Virus record (IMG/VR): IMGVR_UViG_3300023171_000026
Coordinates: 1 to 38,956 of that record
Reading direction: 5' to 3' (one strand)
Length of the DNA: 38,956 nucleotides
Source of the DNA: a virus
This document shows positions 30,465 to 37,987 of this stretch, in pieces. The notes under the pieces are model-generated. The model had not been told where the DNA came from, searched no databases, and saw only the letters and a list, made by a program, of their open reading frames with translations. The number at the start of each line of letters is the position of its first letter. Positions within the stretch are counted from its first letter, which is position 1. The position numbers and the translations under genes were made by a program.

Positions 30465-30682
30465 CCGACCGAGAAACATTTATAGAAGAGTTAATGAACC
30501 TGGCACTGCCCGTAGACTCTGTTATGGAGTTAGTTGATAAGTACTTTGTATCAAAAGCATCAGTAAGAGAGGCTATTGGTCAGCAAGAAAACCCCTTCTT
30601 TAGAGGAGAATGGGAGGGGAGAAACGAAATGAGAAACATAATCTTAACCAGCCTAGGTTTATCAGAAGAAGGGAAGAAATAA
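30461..30682 (+). CDS. Hypothetical protein (73 aa)
   Basis: GTG start overlaps the previous stop (GTGA) with GGAGG upstream. A helical region with LPVDSVMELVDKYFVSKASV may be a small helix-turn-helix, but this is weak. Unknown. Confidence 0.5.
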   Translation: MTDRETFIEELMNLALPVDSVMELVDKYFVSKASVREAIGQQENPFFRGEWEGRNEMRNIILTSLGLSEEGKK

Positions 30683-30873
30683 TGGGACTAATAATCGATA
30701 ATATCGCCAACGATTTAGAAGATTTAGGTGGACACTTAGAGTGTACGGTATGTCATCTCGAACAACCAATTGGGAACATTGGCGTTAATCTATCTACTGG
30801 ATGGCCGAAGCACTGCGGATATACGATGACATGGGTTACGGCAAGTCAAGAAGCTTTAAGGAGTAAGACATGA
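30682..30873 (+). CDS. Small zinc-ribbon-like protein (63 aa)
   Basis: Start at ATG 30682 (TAATG coupling). The motif LECTVCHLEQP gives a CxxC, with a further Cys/His (KHCGY) 20 residues on, a possible half zinc ribbon. Unknown role. Confidence 0.5.
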   Translation: MGLIIDNIANDLEDLGGHLECTVCHLEQPIGNIGVNLSTGWPKHCGYTMTWVTASQEALRSKT

Positions 30874-31238
30874 CTCACATAATAGACACAGAAGAATCAA
30901 TAATCCAAAAGGCGTTTAATAGCCGCAACTCAGCTATGTGGTCGTCTTTCTCGAAGCCAGACGTAAGGGAGCTAGAGTTTCTGCTAAAACAGTTGAGGGG
31001 AGGGGAATATGCCACTGACCTAGATAGGGTAACGTCAAGGCTTTCTACCGAGACAAGTCTAATAAGGTTTATCCTCCAACAAGTAAAGCAAGAGACTATA
31101 AAAGCCCGCTTGGACGAACTGGCGAGCTGGCTCCCAACTACTGATAGTTGGGGCAAGAACGAAGGTGCCTGGGGAGCTAGTAACCAGTTCAAAGAACGTA
31201 TCAAGGACCTAACTAAGGAACTAAAGGAGACGGCATGA
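30870..31238 (+). CDS. Hypothetical helical protein (122 aa)
   Basis: The ATG overlaps the previous stop. Almost entirely helical and charged (EFLLKQLRGGEYATDLDRVT; ETIKARLDELASWLPTTDSW). No motif recognised. Confidence 0.5.
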   Translation: MTHIIDTEESIIQKAFNSRNSAMWSSFSKPDVRELEFLLKQLRGGEYATDLDRVTSRLSTETSLIRFILQQVKQETIKARLDELASWLPTTDSWGKNEGAWGASNQFKERIKDLTKELKETA

Positions 31239-31426
31239 GCTTCCTATGCTTTGATGGTAGAACACTTACAGACCAGAGGTACGAACTATACGAAATAAGC
31301 TTTATACAGGGAGTAAAACGACTAATGCAACCATGGAGATACTACTTACACGGAACAATGGGACGGTCGCTAATTGTACGAACTGGTATATGGGCAGTGC
31401 AAGAGGAGCAAAGCAATGAGCTTTGA
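31235..31426 (+). CDS. Hypothetical protein (63 aa)
   Basis: ATGA overlap with the previous stop and AAGGAG upstream. Aromatic and Arg-rich (GVKRLMQPWRYYLHG). Overlaps the following 21-aa frame by 11 bases. Unknown. Confidence 0.5.
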   Translation: MSFLCFDGRTLTDQRYELYEISFIQGVKRLMQPWRYYLHGTMGRSLIVRTGIWAVQEEQSNEL

Positions 31427-31481
31427 AGATGGCTTTGAATACGGATTCGATAAACTTAATGAAGACCAGGAGGAATTATGA
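31416..31481 (+). CDS. Acidic mini-protein (21 aa)
   Basis: GAGGAG 8 bases before ATG 31416. Peptide MSFEDGFEYGFDKLNEDQEE plus Leu. It ends with ATGA overlap to the HTH gene. The good ribosome site makes it likely translated. Confidence 0.45.
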   Translation: MSFEDGFEYGFDKLNEDQEEL

Positions 31482-31756
31482 GTATAACAGTCGAGAGAAA
31501 TATGGCTTACACCTTAAGACAGAGTGGCATGTCTTATAGTCAGATAGCCCAGGCAATGGGGCTGAAACACAAGAGCAACGTTCAGTACTTACTGAGGGAT
31601 TCTTACAAGCCTGCCAAGGCCCTATATCAAGTGAAGGTTCTGCTAGTGAAAGGCGAAGACGTTAAGGTAATTTCGTCTACTAAGTCGGAGAGCAAGGAAG
31701 CCGTGCTAAATACCTTACCAGTTATTTCCGAGCAGCTTATAAAGGAGGAATCATGA
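31478..31756 (+). CDS. Helix-turn-helix protein (92 aa)
   Basis: Residues 8-40 contain AYTLRQSGMSYSQIAQAMGL then KHKSNVQYLLRD, a clear HTH of the kind in small DNA-binding regulators and resolvase-like proteins. The C-terminal half is mixed. It is the only evident transcriptional regulator in the genome. AGGAGG precedes the ATG. Confidence 0.65.
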   Translation: MSITVERNMAYTLRQSGMSYSQIAQAMGLKHKSNVQYLLRDSYKPAKALYQVKVLLVKGEDVKVISSTKSESKEAVLNTLPVISEQLIKEES

Positions 31757-32016
31757 GACAAATAGTAGAGTATAAGACGCTCACGAGCAATTACTTTAAC
31801 GACCTAGACGAAGAGATTAACTCCCATATTAAAGAGGGCTGGCAACCTTTTGGAGCGTCTACCCAGAATGGAAAAGCACAGGTTATTGTCAAATACGCCC
31901 CAGAAGACACAGTTGGTATTAACATGATACCAAGTCCACACCTTAGCCTAAAAGACCAAGCCAAACTCGATAAATGGATTAAAGACCCAGTACGTAGGGA
32001 TAATAAAGGAAATTAA
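31753..32016 (+). CDS. DUF1737-like small protein (87 aa)
   Basis: The pattern VEYKTLTSNYFNDLDEEINS then HIKEGWQPFGASTQNGKAQV matches the DUF1737 fold (helix, then EGWQPxG and a strand). Function unknown. ATGA overlap with the HTH gene. Confidence 0.65.
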   Translation: MRQIVEYKTLTSNYFNDLDEEINSHIKEGWQPFGASTQNGKAQVIVKYAPEDTVGINMIPSPHLSLKDQAKLDKWIKDPVRRDNKGN

Positions 32017-32026
32017 GGAGAACTAA

Positions 32027-32422
32027 ATGACTAACGCTTCACCACTTGAAACTGTTGAACAAATTACTGTCGTACAGTGGTGCGAGTTGAACGGTCTCAA
32101 GCTGACAGCAATTCCAAACTCTACTTACACAAAGTCATGGAACCAAAAACGAAAGAACCATGCCGAAGGTGTGAGGGCGGGATTCCCTGACTTAATAGTA
32201 CTCGTTGCTCCACGACAGTCTAAAGACAAACAAGGGCATATGCTTTGCGTTGAAATGAAGCGCCAGAAAGGCGGCGTTGTCAGCGAGGTACAAAAAGAGT
32301 GGCACAAAGCACTCAATGGACTCAGCTCACCACACATAGAGGCGGTCGTTGCGAGAGGGGCCCAAGAAGCCATCGAATACATTGGAAGCTTTCTTAAGTC
32401 TACCCCTAGTAATCCGTTCTAA
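32027..32422 (+). CDS. VRR-NUC family endonuclease
   Basis: 131 aa. Motifs fit VRR-NUC: an N-terminal helix with E9 and VVQWCELNGLKLTAIPNST, then EGVRAGFPDLIVLVAP with D56, CVEMKRQKGGVVSEVQKEW with E75 and K77, and a closing QEAIEYI helix. These nucleases cut branched or single-strand DNA, as phage Holliday-junction type resolvases or restriction-like enzymes. Last gene before the small-RNA region. Confidence 0.88.
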   Translation: MTNASPLETVEQITVVQWCELNGLKLTAIPNSTYTKSWNQKRKNHAEGVRAGFPDLIVLVAPRQSKDKQGHMLCVEMKRQKGGVVSEVQKEWHKALNGLSSPHIEAVVARGAQEAIEYIGSFLKSTPSNPF

Positions 32423-32431
32423 ATATGCTAT

Positions 32432-32522
32432 ACTATATATAGTAGTGTACTGGTATGTGCCCCTAAGTTGTGCGCTTAAATAATCTCTTAGAGGTTAGGG
32501 GTGCATTCGACTACATTAGCTA
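32432..32522 (+). other. Palindrome and hairpin upstream of the small-RNA gene
   Basis: ACTATATATAGT (32432-32443) is a perfect 12-base palindrome. CCCCTAA (32460-32466) pairs with TTAGGGG (32495-32501), extendable by weaker pairs, around a 28-base loop. No T-run follows, so it is not a standard terminator; it could be an operator or an RNA end-protecting structure for the early transcript. Confidence 0.5.
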
Positions 32523-32552
32523 TTGACAGTCATCAAGCGTTAGCAGTACTGT
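32523..32552 (+). promoter_or_regulatory. Promoter of the small-RNA gene
   Basis: TTGACA (32523-32528), 18-base spacer and TACTGT (32547-32552). The start would be near 32559, just before the folded RNA. Confidence 0.65.
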
Positions 32553-32558
32553 TAGTGC

Positions 32559-32717
32559 ATAAGCGACGAGGGTTGCTTCGTACATTCCAGGGGTGAATGA
32601 ACCTCCTTACTATATTTCCAGGACACCATCGGTATATCGCTACTAAGTTCATTCTAAGTCCTGGAATGAAAAGACATCAGGTCTGCCCCACCCTTACCTG
32701 ATGTCTTTTTGTGTTAA
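32559..32717 (+). ncRNA. Small untranslated RNA (~155 nt) with own promoter and terminator
   Basis: CATTCCAGG (32583-32591) pairs with CCTGGAATG (32660-32668), and inside it GAATGAAC (32595-32602) pairs with GTTCATTC (32647-32654), leaving a 44-base terminal loop. That loop contains a second TTCCAGG which could also pair with CCTGGAA. A strong terminator ends the RNA. No reading frame with a ribosome site is present. Overall shape (long interrupted stem with large bubble) is reminiscent of 6S-type or antisense RNAs, but no homology is claimed. Confidence 0.65.
32669..32710 (+). terminator. Strong intrinsic terminator of the small RNA
   Basis: GACATCAGGT (32673-32682) pairs with ACCTGATGTC (32696-32705), extended by AAAA/TTTT, with TTTTT at the 3' end. 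Its symmetry would also allow leftward termination. Confidence 0.9.
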
Positions 32718-32744
32718 TATAGATATATAAACAAGGATTACGAA

Positions 32745-32936
32745 ATGATTAAAAGAATTTTACTCGCAGCATTAGTAGGCCTCATTACGGCAATAGGGTT
32801 CTGGTTCTTAGGTCTTATTGTTGGACTGTTCCCAGTAGTAGGAGTTATCGGAGAAGCACTGCAAAACTTCGCATGGCTGTTTGGACTTATTGCAGGTGTC
32901 TATTACTACATTGTAGGCAAGAATCCTTTCGCCTAG
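32745..32936 (+). CDS. Small membrane protein, two spans (63 aa)
   Basis: AAGG lies 8 bases upstream of the ATG. It has two hydrophobic segments (about residues 4-30 and 42-58) separated by a short loop, a helical hairpin. Last rightward gene before the bidirectional terminator. Could be a holin-like, exclusion or immunity membrane protein; not recognised. Confidence 0.6.
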   Translation: MIKRILLAALVGLITAIGFWFLGLIVGLFPVVGVIGEALQNFAWLFGLIAGVYYYIVGKNPFA

Positions 32937-32979
32937 TATAGATAAGGCGTTAAGTCGCCTAGCCGCTTGTATAAGCAGG

Positions 32980-33020
32980 GAACAAAAAGCCTCCGTATTT
33001 AGCGGAGGTTGTTCTTTTTG
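32980..33020. terminator. Bidirectional terminator between converging blocks
   Basis: CCTCCG (32990-32995) pairs with CGGAGG (33003-33008), with GAACAA/TTGTTC as an outer stem. TTTTTG follows on the plus strand and TTTTTGTTC on the minus strand. It separates the early rightward block from the leftward lysis cassette. Confidence 0.85.
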
Positions 33021-33082
33021 TCTTTGGCTAAAGGACGAAGTTCGTAACGTAGTTTTATTATACTACCAATAAGCTTTTCTTA

Positions 33083-33205
33083 CTAGTTCTCTGACAAAAT
33101 TATTGAGTCTGGTATAGCTACAATAATAGCTTCCGCTCCTAGTACCTTACGATATACGTCAGCATTCGCTATGTTCAATTCTGAGATAGGGTGGAGCAGT
33201 TCCAT
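33083..33205 (-). CDS. Small hypothetical protein (40 aa), end of lysis cassette
   Basis: The ATG overlaps the stop of the r1t-type holin (TAATG). Sequence opens MELLHPISELNIANADVYRK and has a mild hydrophobic stretch (EAIIVAIPDSIIL). Coupled translation suggests a role in lysis or simply a late-operon end gene. Unknown. Confidence 0.5.
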   Translation of the reverse strand: MELLHPISELNIANADVYRKVLGAEAIIVAIPDSIILSEN

Positions 33206-33513
33206 TACTTCAGTTCTTTAGTTTCAACAACAAGACTTGCACTGTTACTATCACCAGTTGTGGCACTAGCAATGCTCGTCAGAAGCGATATAAGGCCCGC
33301 TAAGCCGCTTACAGAAAGTAGGCTGATATAGTTCACATCTAGCAAACCAATAGCTCCCGCACCGAGCTGTGCAATCATTGCCTGAGCAATAGTCTTGATG
33401 CTGCGTTCGATGGCATCTGCCCAAAAAGTTCGTTTCGTTAATGCACTCATGATTTTGTTCTTTCTAGCCTCACGGGCTTTGTTAATTATGTTTTGAATCT
33501 TACGGTCTATCAT
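33205..33513 (-). CDS. Holin, r1t type
   Basis: 102 aa from ATG 33513 with AGGA 5 bases upstream; an internal ATG at 33450 would give 81 aa. The pattern ALTKRTFWADAIERSIKTIA then AQAMIAQLGAGAIGLL and SLLSVSGLAGLISLLTSIAS matches the r1t holin family, with two membrane spans and a polar loop. The ATG overlaps the endolysin stop (ATGA), the usual holin-lysin pairing. It makes the membrane lesion that releases or triggers the endolysin. Confidence 0.88.
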   Translation of the reverse strand: MIDRKIQNIINKAREARKNKIMSALTKRTFWADAIERSIKTIAQAMIAQLGAGAIGLLDVNYISLLSVSGLAGLISLLTSIASATTGDSNSASLVVETKELK

Positions 33514-34304
33514 GACTTCCTAAAAAGGCCAATAAGCCACTTGATAAGACGAATAATACGGTTTACCAGGTTGTTCCCAGCGTCTACAGGAGGAACTGGA
33601 ACGGGCTCTTCTGGGTCTGGAGTTGGCTCTGGGATAGGCTCAGGAGCAACGTATGTACCAATAAGGGTAATCTCAGCGGTTGGAGGGGTTGAGCCTTCAC
33701 TCGTACGCGCACGACTTTGCTCAACGCCATCAACTGTACGAATGGTATCAACCCACCAGTGTTCGCCGTTAATACCTGGTTGCTTAATAGCCGTCTCACC
33801 TAGCGCGAGTGTTGGGTCATTTTCAGTTACCTTATCGTAGCCAATAGTCTCCGTATACCGTTCGTCACGGTAGTCTTCCCAGCCAACGACTTTAACCCGA
33901 CCAACATACTCACCCCAGCCTAGGTAGGTGCAGCCTCCGTTATACTGGCCATACAGGTTAATCATATTCTGCATGTTGGGGTGGAGGTAACCCGTTCCGT
34001 GATACCCAGCCTGTGTCGATGAAGCCGTATAGCCATCGTCAAGTCGGATTGCGACGTGTCCTTGCCAAACATTTCCTAGAGAGAAGTAGACAGGTACTGT
34101 AATACCTCTCGGAGGCTCTTCGGTGTGCTTAACGGGCTGTGCGTTCCAGGCAGCAATAGCTGTTGGGTACACCCCTGAAGTTGTTGGGTTGCTAGGCGTA
34201 GGCTTCGTTGCCTGGCCCCACGCTCCTTCTACATACCCTTCACACCATCCACCGACGTAGGGTATTCGCCAGTTTGCATCGTTTAACTGAATCCACTTAC
34301 CCAT
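33510..34304 (-). CDS. Endolysin: CHAP peptidase + G5 domain + cationic helix
   Basis: 264 aa, no signal peptide. Residues 10-145 are a CHAP amidase/endopeptidase, with C21 in GGWCEGYVEGAWG and H83 in QGHVAI as the catalytic pair. Residues about 150-219 fit a G5 domain (TENDPTLALGETAIKQPG; a cell-wall-binding beta fold). A Pro/Glu linker (220-243) follows, then a short positively charged amphipathic helix NRIIRLIKWLIGLFRKS at the end. The G5 unit suggests binding to N-acetylglucosamine glycans of a Gram-positive-type wall. It lies directly before the r1t holin. Confidence 0.88.
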   Translation of the reverse strand: MGKWIQLNDANWRIPYVGGWCEGYVEGAWGQATKPTPSNPTTSGVYPTAIAAWNAQPVKHTEEPPRGITVPVYFSLGNVWQGHVAIRLDDGYTASSTQAGYHGTGYLHPNMQNMINLYGQYNGGCTYLGWGEYVGRVKVVGWEDYRDERYTETIGYDKVTENDPTLALGETAIKQPGINGEHWWVDTIRTVDGVEQSRARTSEGSTPPTAEITLIGTYVAPEPIPEPTPDPEEPVPVPPVDAGNNLVNRIIRLIKWLIGLFRKS

Positions 34305-34306
34305 GA

Positions 34307-34699
34307 TTATGAGTCCTTTCGTTTATATTCTACCACCAAAACGAGCAGCATAGGGGCGGCAATCTTTTGCATACCACTAGTGATATTTGCCAGTCCTCTT
34401 AGCCACTCAAGTTCTACGCCGTAAAACCGGAACGCCCCGTAGATAATGCTAGGGATACAGAGTATTATGGCTGCAATGACAAAGCCAAGGATAATATTAC
34501 GCAGTTCAGAGAGCCCGTCCTTTGGTTGTAGCACTTGTTCACTCTGTCTGACGAACAGATAGAGGTATAAAGACACAGCCTCAAGAGAGAGTAAAAGCCC
34601 TGACAAGATTGGGCCGAAGAAAATAGCAGCGAGGACTTCAATTATTCCTGCAGTAACGAATATCGAAAATAGTTTTTTGTGTTCTTTTATGTATTCCAT
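34307..34699 (-). CDS. Polytopic membrane protein in the lysis cassette (130 aa)
   Basis: At least three hydrophobic segments (about residues 11-30, 33-50, 68-92, with a weaker one at 113-125). Basic start MEYIKEHKKL and basic end YKRKDS. It could be a second holin, an antiholin or an exclusion protein. It ends 2 bases before the endolysin start. Confidence 0.55.
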   Translation of the reverse strand: MEYIKEHKKLFSIFVTAGIIEVLAAIFFGPILSGLLLSLEAVSLYLYLFVRQSEQVLQPKDGLSELRNIILGFVIAAIILCIPSIIYGAFRFYGVELEWLRGLANITSGMQKIAAPMLLVLVVEYKRKDS

Positions 34700-34917
34700 T
34701 TTTGTTTTCCTCTCGAGTGAGTGGCATAGTATAAGTTAAACACAATGTCCTCTTTTTTTATAGCGGTGTTTACTTTACGTACGGCAGTATCTACCTGTTT
34801 AACAGCTTTAGAAGTAGACTTATTAATCTCAGCAAGTTTCTTTTCTACCTCTTTCTCCTTAGCAAGAATAACGGTATCGTCGATACTGTCTTGTGTCCGT
34901 TTACGGAAAGGAAACAT
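34687..34917 (-). CDS. Hypothetical coiled-coil protein (76 aa)
   Basis: The start is placed at ATG 34917 (MFPFRKRTQDSIDDT) with GGGAG 6 bases upstream; the longer frame overlaps the previous gene. A Lys-rich helical heptad region (KEKEVEKKLAEINKSTSKAV) suggests coiled coil. Overlaps the start of the next membrane gene. Role unknown. Confidence 0.55.
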   Translation of the reverse strand: MFPFRKRTQDSIDDTVILAKEKEVEKKLAEINKSTSKAVKQVDTAVRKVNTAIKKEDIVFNLYYATHSRGKQKWNT

Positions 34918-34918
34918 G

Positions 34919-35236
34919 CTACGCTCCCTGTCTATTGTTGCTGATGATTGACTGGTCATATATCTTCTGCTGTTGTTCCGCTATTGATTTTAGTGTCCCT
35001 GCAACCTCGTCTCGATGTCTCTCTGCATCAAGTACGCGCTTGTCCTGTAGTTCCTCTAACTTAGAGAGCAACAGGTCTTCACGTGCTTGTGACGCTTTAC
35101 GCTCGTCACGCCCTGTCTTATACAAGTATATTGCAGCAGCCAAGAATATCAAGGCAGCTGCGCCAGCTATACCTTGACCTAGGAAGCTTGACTCAACACC
35201 ACTAGAGATTGCTTCTGCTAGGTAGTGATAATTCAT
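34919..35236 (-). CDS. Membrane protein with coiled coil (105 aa)
   Basis: One membrane span at about residues 20-40 (GIAGAAALIFLAAAIYLY), then a long charged helix (ERKASQAREDLLLSKLEELQ). The ATG overlaps the previous stop (ATGA). Layout is like a spanin or a type II membrane accessory of lysis; not recognised as a family. Confidence 0.5.
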   Translation of the reverse strand: MNYHYLAEAISSGVESSFLGQGIAGAAALIFLAAAIYLYKTGRDERKASQAREDLLLSKLEELQDKRVLDAERHRDEVAGTLKSIAEQQQKIYDQSIISNNRQGA

Positions 35237-35697
35237 GGCTGTAGGTCAATTATAGGAACTAGGAACCACACCGTCGTACCAACAGGCCTCTGATAGAAGT
35301 TACCCTGCTCGTCTCTCGCCATCTCAATGTCTCGACCATTTGCTCCAGCCTTTCCTGTCTTACCAGTAGGGCCAGCAGGCCCAGGAATAGCGGTCTCTGT
35401 CTTAATGACAGTTGTCACCTCAGTATGAGTAGAGAGTGAGTCTTGTCCAGCATCTCCCTTTTCACCCTTGTCGCCTCTCTCGCCTGCAATAGTTGTGTAA
35501 ATAGGTTGGAGTTGCTTCTCAATTATCTTTACCTCAGTAGTCGGCCGATTAGCAAGCTCAACTTGTCTGTTCTCAATCTGAGCAATTTTGACGGTTCCCC
35601 AAGATATTAACGCAATCGCGGCAATGAGACCCAGAAACCAAGATATAAGAATGATTCTTATGAGCCTTTTGTTCTGTTCTTCTTGGGGTGTCTTCAC
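35233..35697 (-). CDS. Membrane-anchored collagen-like protein (154 aa)
   Basis: GTG start overlapping the previous stop (TAGTG). One membrane span at about residues 11-33, then a helical stretch, then two Gly-X-Y collagen-like runs (GERGDKGEKGDAG and GPAGPTGKTGKAGANG) separated by a linker, then a small C-terminal domain. A collagen-like trimer displayed outside the membrane could help in adhesion, exclusion or lysis. It is encoded between the fibre genes and the lysis genes. Confidence 0.6.
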   Translation of the reverse strand: MKTPQEEQNKRLIRIILISWFLGLIAAIALISWGTVKIAQIENRQVELANRPTTEVKIIEKQLQPIYTTIAGERGDKGEKGDAGQDSLSTHTEVTTVIKTETAIPGPAGPTGKTGKAGANGRDIEMARDEQGNFYQRPVGTTVWFLVPIIDLQP

Positions 35698-36077
35698 TAA
35701 TACTTCCTTGCTACGAAGTAAATGTTGTACGCCGAGCTAGCCTGGCTAAGGTTAAGCTTGTACCCAGTAGCACTTACAGAGGCAACAGTACCGACAATCA
35801 CCGACACAATACCTGAGCCGTTATCTTCTAAGTGGTTAAGGACTTTCGTGTCATCACTAATACTTGTTGAGCTTGTCCCATTACTAAATGTGGAATCAAC
35901 ATGCTGAGGGATGGTTGCTCCAGCGAGGTACTTACCTTGAGAGAAGTGGCACTCTGTATCACCACCGCTGAATAGGCCACTTACATAGAAGTCAATCTCG
36001 TCTGGTTGGAAACCACAAGTAATAGTTGCTGTAAGTCCTGTTGAGCCAAATGCTACTGTTCCGTCTTTGATTAACAT
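35697..36077 (-). CDS. Hypothetical fibre-adjacent structural protein (126 aa)
   Basis: All-beta with Gly/Ser/Thr turns, no membrane span. AAGGAG is 6-7 bases before the ATG. Adjacent to the LamG-type fibre, so it may cap or accompany it. Not recognised. Confidence 0.5.
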   Translation of the reverse strand: MLIKDGTVAFGSTGLTATITCGFQPDEIDFYVSGLFSGGDTECHFSQGKYLAGATIPQHVDSTFSNGTSSTSISDDTKVLNHLEDNGSGIVSVIVGTVASVSATGYKLNLSQASSAYNIYFVARKY

Positions 36078-36088
36078 AGTTTTCTCCT

Positions 36089-37945
36089 TTATAAATATGC
36101 GTTTTCTGCAAATATCTCGTTTGGTGCTACTGACCCATCTGTACCTGCAGCTGTAGTGGCGCCAAGAGTGTACATGACAAATGCTGCCTGGGCGGTCAGG
36201 GTATAGTCGCTGGTTACGTAAGATGTTAAGTCCATTTCTACTGCGGCCGATGACTTAATGCGGGAAACTAGACTTGTAACTGCAAAACCAGCAGTCGCAG
36301 ATAGTCCTGACAAAGAAGTAGGTGACACGGCAAAGTAAACGTTGGTAGTAGAGGCGTTATAAATACTTCCACACTGCCAGCCAACTCTCCATCCACCAAT
36401 TGGGACGGTCAGCAAGAAGCTACTAGACAAGAAGGTGCCATAGGTTGCATTGCTTGAGGTGGCACCCCCGGGGTGCTTTGTAGATATTAACCACTTAGTT
36501 TTATTAGATGGGAAGCCATACGGAGCTTTGGCACTTGAGTACCTAGTCGCAGTCACGCCGCCACTAGTAGGAATTGTGTTGCCTTCTGGTACCTGGACCG
36601 TAACTGTAGTATTGGTAGCAAACGTAGCTGCCTGAACAATACCGTAGTCGAGTGTCGAGCTAACCAAACCGCTTGCTTGAAGGCCAAATGGCGAGTCGGC
36701 GTTTGTTGCTACGGCAGACCCATTAGCTGTGAGGTTATTTGCGTTGGTCGTATTAAGGTCATTGATTGAGTTATCGAATGAATAGGCCGAAACAATGCTG
36801 TGTGTAGAAATCAGAGACGCAGTGAGACCTTGAGAGATGAGCGTACGGACGTTTGATTGGGTAATTTTGGCGCTAGCCACAAAAGCCTGAGAAATCTTCC
36901 CTGCGAATGGCACAGTGCCCCCGTTTTGTGAGCCAACCTCTAAGTTCCCTGCTTGGATTAGGGCTGTCGGGTTAGTTCCTGAGCGTAGAGCCTGAGCTGG
37001 AATATCCACGCCATCTAGCATGATATAGCTAGTAGTAGGTGTTGCCGTAAAGGCTGACATGTCAAGCTGAGCAGCAATATGAACCCACCTATTGAGAGGA
37101 ACAGACTGATAGCTCGTCACGTTACTTTGGTTGGCATTACTGGCGTTATAGCCGCGGAACACTATTTGTCCTGTTGAAATAATGTCTAGTATCCAGCCAC
37201 TAGTCCCATTGTATCGAGACATTATTGTACCGTTGGCGTAGCTGGTCAATTTTACCCAGGCTCCAGCAGCAAAGTCGTCGGTAAATGTCATGCCAGCTGG
37301 AGAGGTCTTGTTAAAATACTGAGTCGTGCCGTTGAGCGATGTACATTGTGTCGGGGCTGCTACTGTGCGAGTAGTGCTAAAGCGAGTACCTGGGTTAAGA
37401 GACCCTGTAAGGTCTGTGCCGTTAAATACAAGGTCGTAAGAATGATTCCCGTTGTAGGTGACTGTGTTTGGGGCGGTAGAAGCTGTCCAGTCGGCAGAAG
37501 GAGTTTGTGAGCCCACGGTGAGAGTTGTAACTGTCAGGGCTGTTATTGTTCCAGTCGGAGCAGTGACAGAATCGGCCGTGATAGCGCTGTGAGTACCGTC
37601 TAGCTTGTGTTGGACGCGTATACCTTTACTCATCATAGAGATGTGGGTAGCAGTAGCATAGTCTACAACTGTTGCACCAAGAGCGTGAGTCTGATTTGTT
37701 CCAGCTGTCCAAACAACACTAGTAACCTGGACGCCAGAGGTATCAATGATGCCTGTAAACGTTTGTTTCTTCGTTGCGTCGGTTGGGTCGATAACGAATA
37801 CGGCAGGCTCACCGTTAGTGTACCCAGATACAGAAGCGAGCTGTACGGTAGTTGCTCCAGATGCTACAGAACCAGCAGTCGTTGTAGTAAAACCATTTTG
37901 GGCTCTTGGAAAGTGATTTGTGACGCTTCCGACGTTCGTTGCCAT
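36089..37945 (-). CDS. Tail fibre / receptor-binding protein with LamG-like domain
   Basis: 618 aa. The N-terminal 130 residues (HFPRAQNGFTTTTAGSVASG; TNQTHALGATVVDYATATH then MMSKGIRVQHKLDGTHS) match a tail-attachment module I know from CPR-like phage fibres. Residues about 190-380 fit a concanavalin/LamG fold (NGTTQYFNKTSPAGMTFTDD, FAAGAWVKLTSY, RWVHIAAQLDM, DIPAQALRSG). The C-terminus is a beta-rich knob. A LamG unit commonly binds glycans or surface proteins. It would sit at the tail tip and select the host. Confidence 0.65.
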   Translation of the reverse strand: MATNVGSVTNHFPRAQNGFTTTTAGSVASGATTVQLASVSGYTNGEPAVFVIDPTDATKKQTFTGIIDTSGVQVTSVVWTAGTNQTHALGATVVDYATATHISMMSKGIRVQHKLDGTHSAITADSVTAPTGTITALTVTTLTVGSQTPSADWTASTAPNTVTYNGNHSYDLVFNGTDLTGSLNPGTRFSTTRTVAAPTQCTSLNGTTQYFNKTSPAGMTFTDDFAAGAWVKLTSYANGTIMSRYNGTSGWILDIISTGQIVFRGYNASNANQSNVTSYQSVPLNRWVHIAAQLDMSAFTATPTTSYIMLDGVDIPAQALRSGTNPTALIQAGNLEVGSQNGGTVPFAGKISQAFVASAKITQSNVRTLISQGLTASLISTHSIVSAYSFDNSINDLNTTNANNLTANGSAVATNADSPFGLQASGLVSSTLDYGIVQAATFATNTTVTVQVPEGNTIPTSGGVTATRYSSAKAPYGFPSNKTKWLISTKHPGGATSSNATYGTFLSSSFLLTVPIGGWRVGWQCGSIYNASTTNVYFAVSPTSLSGLSATAGFAVTSLVSRIKSSAAVEMDLTSYVTSDYTLTAQAAFVMYTLGATTAAGTDGSVAPNEIFAENAYL

Positions 37946-37987
37946 TGTTTTTGTTTTCCTGTTCTTTTAGTTTAATAATACCACAAA

